From an uncultured Desulfuromonas sp. (GTDB lineage Bacteria > Desulfobacterota > Desulfuromonadia > Desulfuromonadales > Trichloromonadaceae): a DNA stretch of 7,839 nucleotides. Of this stretch, positions 5,380-7,839 are shown in pieces (position 1 is the stretch's first letter; every line of letters begins with the position of its first letter). The notes under the pieces are model-generated. The model did not search any database, was not told the origin of the DNA, and worked only from the letters and a program-made list of their open reading frames with translations. The position numbers and the translations under genes were made by a program. The stretch lies in NCBI GenBank assembly GCA_937982495.1, contig CALJLX010000356.1, forward strand, positions 1 through 7,839, read 5' to 3'.

Positions 5380-7755
5380 CTATTCCATCCCCGACTCATA
5401 GTTGAAGAGGGTCGTCCCCGGCAGCGCCTGCCCCTTCTTCAACGCCTCCATCACCTGCTTGCCTTTGGGCGAGAAGGGGCCGAGATGCCCCAGTTCCAGG
5501 GTGAAGCGGCCGCAGCCGAGTCCTTGCAGCTCGCCGAGGCGCCCCAAAAGGGAGAATTCCGTTTCCGAGGTCAGCACCGTCAAATCGCCGGACTTGTGCA
5601 CCCGGTAGGCGTCCCCCCGGTCGGAAACCACCGGCGTGTCGCCGCGCACCCCTTTGATCGGGATGCGCGAGGTGATCAGCGGCACCGAGGCGTAAACCGT
5701 CATCCCCAGCGGCATGCCGATGGGGCGCTGCAGGAGGTCGCCGAGATTGTCGCGGTCGTCCTCGATGTACAGGGTCGCTTCGCCGGCGCCCAGTTCCTTC
5801 CAGGCGAGGAGGGCCTGGCTGTTGAGGCCGTAGAGGCGGTAGCCGGTGCTCAGGTGCAGCCCCTCCAGCCCGGCGAAGAGTTCGAAATGGGCGAGATTGT
5901 TGAGGCGGAAAGAAAGAAAGCCCCGGTTCACCAGTTCGCGGACGGCGGCGCGGTAGCCGTCCCACTGGTGATCGAAAATGATGAAGGGCACGTCCCAGAC
6001 GATGCGCTCGCTGCGGTCGTCGCCGCGCTTGCCCAAGCGGCCGCTCTCCTGGACGTTGCCCGGGGTCAGGGGGAGGATAAGGCGATCGACGGTCGAGTCA
6101 TTGAGCAACTGGGCATCCCGGCTGTCGCGGATGGCGACGCTGATCCGCCGTTCCTCGGCGGTGCGACGTGGGGCGGCAGGCAACAGGGATTCCAGGGCCG
6201 CCTGGCGATGCTCGCGGCGGGTCCGTCCCCGGCGTTCTTCCGCTTCCCGGCGCAGCGCCTGGTAGAAATCGCGGCGGATCTCCTTGAGGCGCTTGGGCGG
6301 GATGACCACCGCCGGCAGTTCTCCAGAAGACAACTCGCGCAGGGCGAAGGGTTCGTCGGCGGCTTTTTCGAAAACCCCGCGCAGGATGTCGAGTGACAGG
6401 GCTTTGTCGCTGGCCGGGTAGCTCTCCAAGGGATAATCCCCCTCGACGCGGATGGCGCCGCAGGTCCCGACGATGTGCATGCTCTCGGGAGTGACGTGCA
6501 GCTTCAGATCGACCGGAGCCGGTTCCCGCCGCGTCCCTTCCAGCTTACGGCGGCAGGCGACCTCGCTCAGGGTGAAGGCCTGCTCCGAGGAAACCTTGAA
6601 GACCCCGTCACCGACCTTGAAAATCCCCGAAAAGGGGGAGGGGACGGTAACGTAAGAATCGGCATTGACCTTTTTCACCGCATTGCGGCCGAGGAGCAGG
6701 CTCTTGACGGTAAAGGCGGTGCCGGCCTGATCGCTCTTCGGCTGGATGCGCAACCGGTCGCCGACGTGCAGGCGGTCGCGGGTCTTGAAGGAGACGTCGC
6801 CGCCGCGCACCGCCGCGACCTCGCCGAGCAGCTGCCCGGTGGCGCCTTTGATCGAGGGGACGGCGATGTCGGTGGGGACGCCGCCGGGGAGAAAACCCTT
6901 TGTCGGCGGCCGCCCGAAGGAGGCCTTGAGCAGCTGCTTGGCCTCTTTGACCGCCTCCGCCCGCTTGGCGGCCGGGGCGTCGAGGACCCGCCGATAGGCG
7001 CCGACGACGTTGGCCACGTACTCGGCGCTCTTCATCCGCCCTTCGATCTTGAAGCTGATGACCCCGGCTTCGCGCAGCTGCGGCAAGAGGTCGATGGCCG
7101 AGAGGTCGTTGGGGGAAAAATAGTAGCCGTCCGTTTGCCGGTAGCGGTAGCGGCGGCGGCAGGGCTGGGCGCAGCGGCCGCGATTGCCGCTTTTGCCGCC
7201 GAGAAAGGAGGAAAAATAGCACTGGCCGGAAAAACAGAAGCAGAGGGCGCCGTGAATGAAATGCTCCAGCTCCAGCGAGGTTTGGGCGCGGATCGTGGCG
7301 ATCTCCGCCAGGGAGAGCTCCCGCGCCAGCACGCCCCGGGTAAAGCCCATCTTCTCCAGCATCCGCACCCCGGCGGCGTTGTGTACCGTCATCTGCGTCG
7401 AGGCGTGCAGCTCGATACCGGGAAAATGCTCCTTCGCCAGCCGCCACACCGCCAGATCCTGCAAAATCACCGCGTCGATCCCCATCGCCTCCAGCGCCGC
7501 CAGCGTGTCGACCAACTGCGGCAGCTCCGCTTCCTTGACCAGGGTGTTGAGGGTGGCGTAGACCTTGCGCCTGCGCTGGTGGGCGTAGGCGAGCATCCGC
7601 TCCATGTCGGTCAGGGAAAAGTTCTTGGCCTTGGCCCGGGCGGAAAACTCCTTGAGTCCGGCGTAGACGGCATCGGCGCCGCTTTCCATGGCGGCGAAGA
7701 AGGCTTCGAGGCTACCGCAGGGGGCGAGCAGTTCGGGTTTGACGGGAGGGGTCAT
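5380..7755 (-). CDS. U32 family protein (RlhA/TrhP-like RNA hydroxylation enzyme), long form with DUF3656-type region
   Basis: U32 proteins were named collagenase-like peptidases, but characterised bacterial members RlhA and TrhP hydroxylate 23S rRNA cytidine or tRNA uridine using prephenate-derived chemistry and an iron-sulfur cluster. Residues 7-250 form the catalytic barrel: ELLAPCGS (8-15), GADAVYAG (26-33), ELHASTQMTVHN (115-126) and HGALCFCFSGQC (168-179), then GKSGNRGRCAQPCR (187-200) and FKIEGRMKS (235-243). The four cluster cysteines fit C172, C179, C195 and C199, with an extra C174. The middle region is DUF3656-like, as in RlhA. Residues 537-755 look like a degenerate second barrel without cysteines. 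At 791 residues it is longer than E. coli RlhA (about 653). The start at 7755 has only a weak AGG six bases upstream, but the next Met would cut into conserved sequence. It is first in the leftward block. The exact RNA target is not assigned. Confidence 0.9.
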   Translation of the reverse strand: MTPPVKPELLAPCGSLEAFFAAMESGADAVYAGLKEFSARAKAKNFSLTDMERMLAYAHQRRRKVYATLNTLVKEAELPQLVDTLAALEAMGIDAVILQDLAVWRLAKEHFPGIELHASTQMTVHNAAGVRMLEKMGFTRGVLARELSLAEIATIRAQTSLELEHFIHGALCFCFSGQCYFSSFLGGKSGNRGRCAQPCRRRYRYRQTDGYYFSPNDLSAIDLLPQLREAGVISFKIEGRMKSAEYVANVVGAYRRVLDAPAAKRAEAVKEAKQLLKASFGRPPTKGFLPGGVPTDIAVPSIKGATGQLLGEVAAVRGGDVSFKTRDRLHVGDRLRIQPKSDQAGTAFTVKSLLLGRNAVKKVNADSYVTVPSPFSGIFKVGDGVFKVSSEQAFTLSEVACRRKLEGTRREPAPVDLKLHVTPESMHIVGTCGAIRVEGDYPLESYPASDKALSLDILRGVFEKAADEPFALRELSSGELPAVVIPPKRLKEIRRDFYQALRREAEERRGRTRREHRQAALESLLPAAPRRTAEERRISVAIRDSRDAQLLNDSTVDRLILPLTPGNVQESGRLGKRGDDRSERIVWDVPFIIFDHQWDGYRAAVRELVNRGFLSFRLNNLAHFELFAGLEGLHLSTGYRLYGLNSQALLAWKELGAGEATLYIEDDRDNLGDLLQRPIGMPLGMTVYASVPLITSRIPIKGVRGDTPVVSDRGDAYRVHKSGDLTVLTSETEFSLLGRLGELQGLGCGRFTLELGHLGPFSPKGKQVMEALKKGQALPGTTLFNYESGME

Positions 7756-7770
7756 GAAATGCCTGAAATG

Positions 7771-7800
7771 AAAAAGGCCGGGGCGCGAACCAGCCCGGCC
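7771..7800 (-). terminator. Intrinsic terminator-like hairpin just upstream of the U32 gene
   Basis: Read on the minus strand, GGCCGGG (7800-7794) pairs perfectly with CCCGGCC (7782-7776) around an 11-base loop and is followed by TTTTT (7775-7771). This is a compact Rho-independent terminator. It ends 15 bases before the U32 start codon. It may end an unseen gene to the right, with the U32 promoter overlapping it, or it may be a leader attenuator. The remaining bases to 7839 show no gene or clear promoter. Confidence 0.75.
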
Positions 7801-7839
7801 GAAGTTGTCCGATGGTTAAAAACTAGCATGGGGGGGAGG

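Noticed and set aside
5361..5399. Upstream ATG (5399) as the start of the GIDE gene, adding 12 residues
   Set aside because: It overlaps the U32 coding end by 20 bases and lacks a ribosome site. The ATG at 5363 has purine-rich sequence upstream and gives a conventional N-terminus (MPKERKRLL).
3579..5405. A 608-codon open frame on the plus strand, opposite the GIDE gene
   Set aside because: It mirrors the real minus-strand gene, whose GC-rich codons suppress stops on the opposite strand. Its product is low-complexity (Gly, Gln, Ala, His, Asp), it has no recognisable motif, and its neighbours on that strand are equally artefactual.
5326..6396. A 356-codon plus-strand open frame opposite the U32 gene
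   Set aside because: It lies wholly within conserved coding sequence on the minus strand apart from a short overlap. The product is a compositionally biased shadow with no domain.

Overview
The window is GC-rich bacterial chromosome with ordinary, densely packed housekeeping genes. There are no insertion sequences, phage genes, CRISPR arrays or other mobile elements. The gene set (CddD-like aldehyde dehydrogenase, long U32 protein, LemA beside a GIDE-domain membrane protein, Dabb protein) and the base composition recall Desulfuromonadales/Geobacter-type bacteria. That placement is an inference from memory; no sequence search was possible.

Layout. The left edge (1-45) is the 3' part of a tRNA-Asn(GUU), followed at once by an intrinsic terminator (54-86). 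A 170-base, adenine-poor gap leads to upp (257-883, uracil phosphoribosyltransferase). Next comes a CddD/SSP0762-like aldehyde dehydrogenase (941-2359) on the same strand. A strong hairpin (2384-2427) closes this rightward block and probably serves both strands, because the following gene converges on it.

The rest is a leftward block of four genes read from right to left. They are a 791-residue U32/RlhA-like protein (7755-5380), a 662-residue membrane protein with a GIDE domain carrying a perfect EF-hand loop (5363-3375), LemA (3344-2775) and a small Dabb-fold protein (2731-2441). Gaps of 16, 30 and 43 bases suggest one transcript. A second intrinsic terminator-like hairpin (7771-7800, minus strand) sits only 15 bases upstream of the first gene. 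It either ends an upstream unit or acts as a leader attenuator.

How the genes work together. upp is pyrimidine salvage, and the aldehyde dehydrogenase has no evident link to it. The leftward block mixes a probable RNA-modifying iron-sulfur enzyme with two membrane proteins (GIDE-like and LemA) that plausibly act together at the cytoplasmic face of the inner membrane. The GIDE/EF-hand protein, with its L7/L12-like N-terminus and unrecognised middle region, is the least explained and most interesting object here. I found no convincing evidence of an entirely new system.
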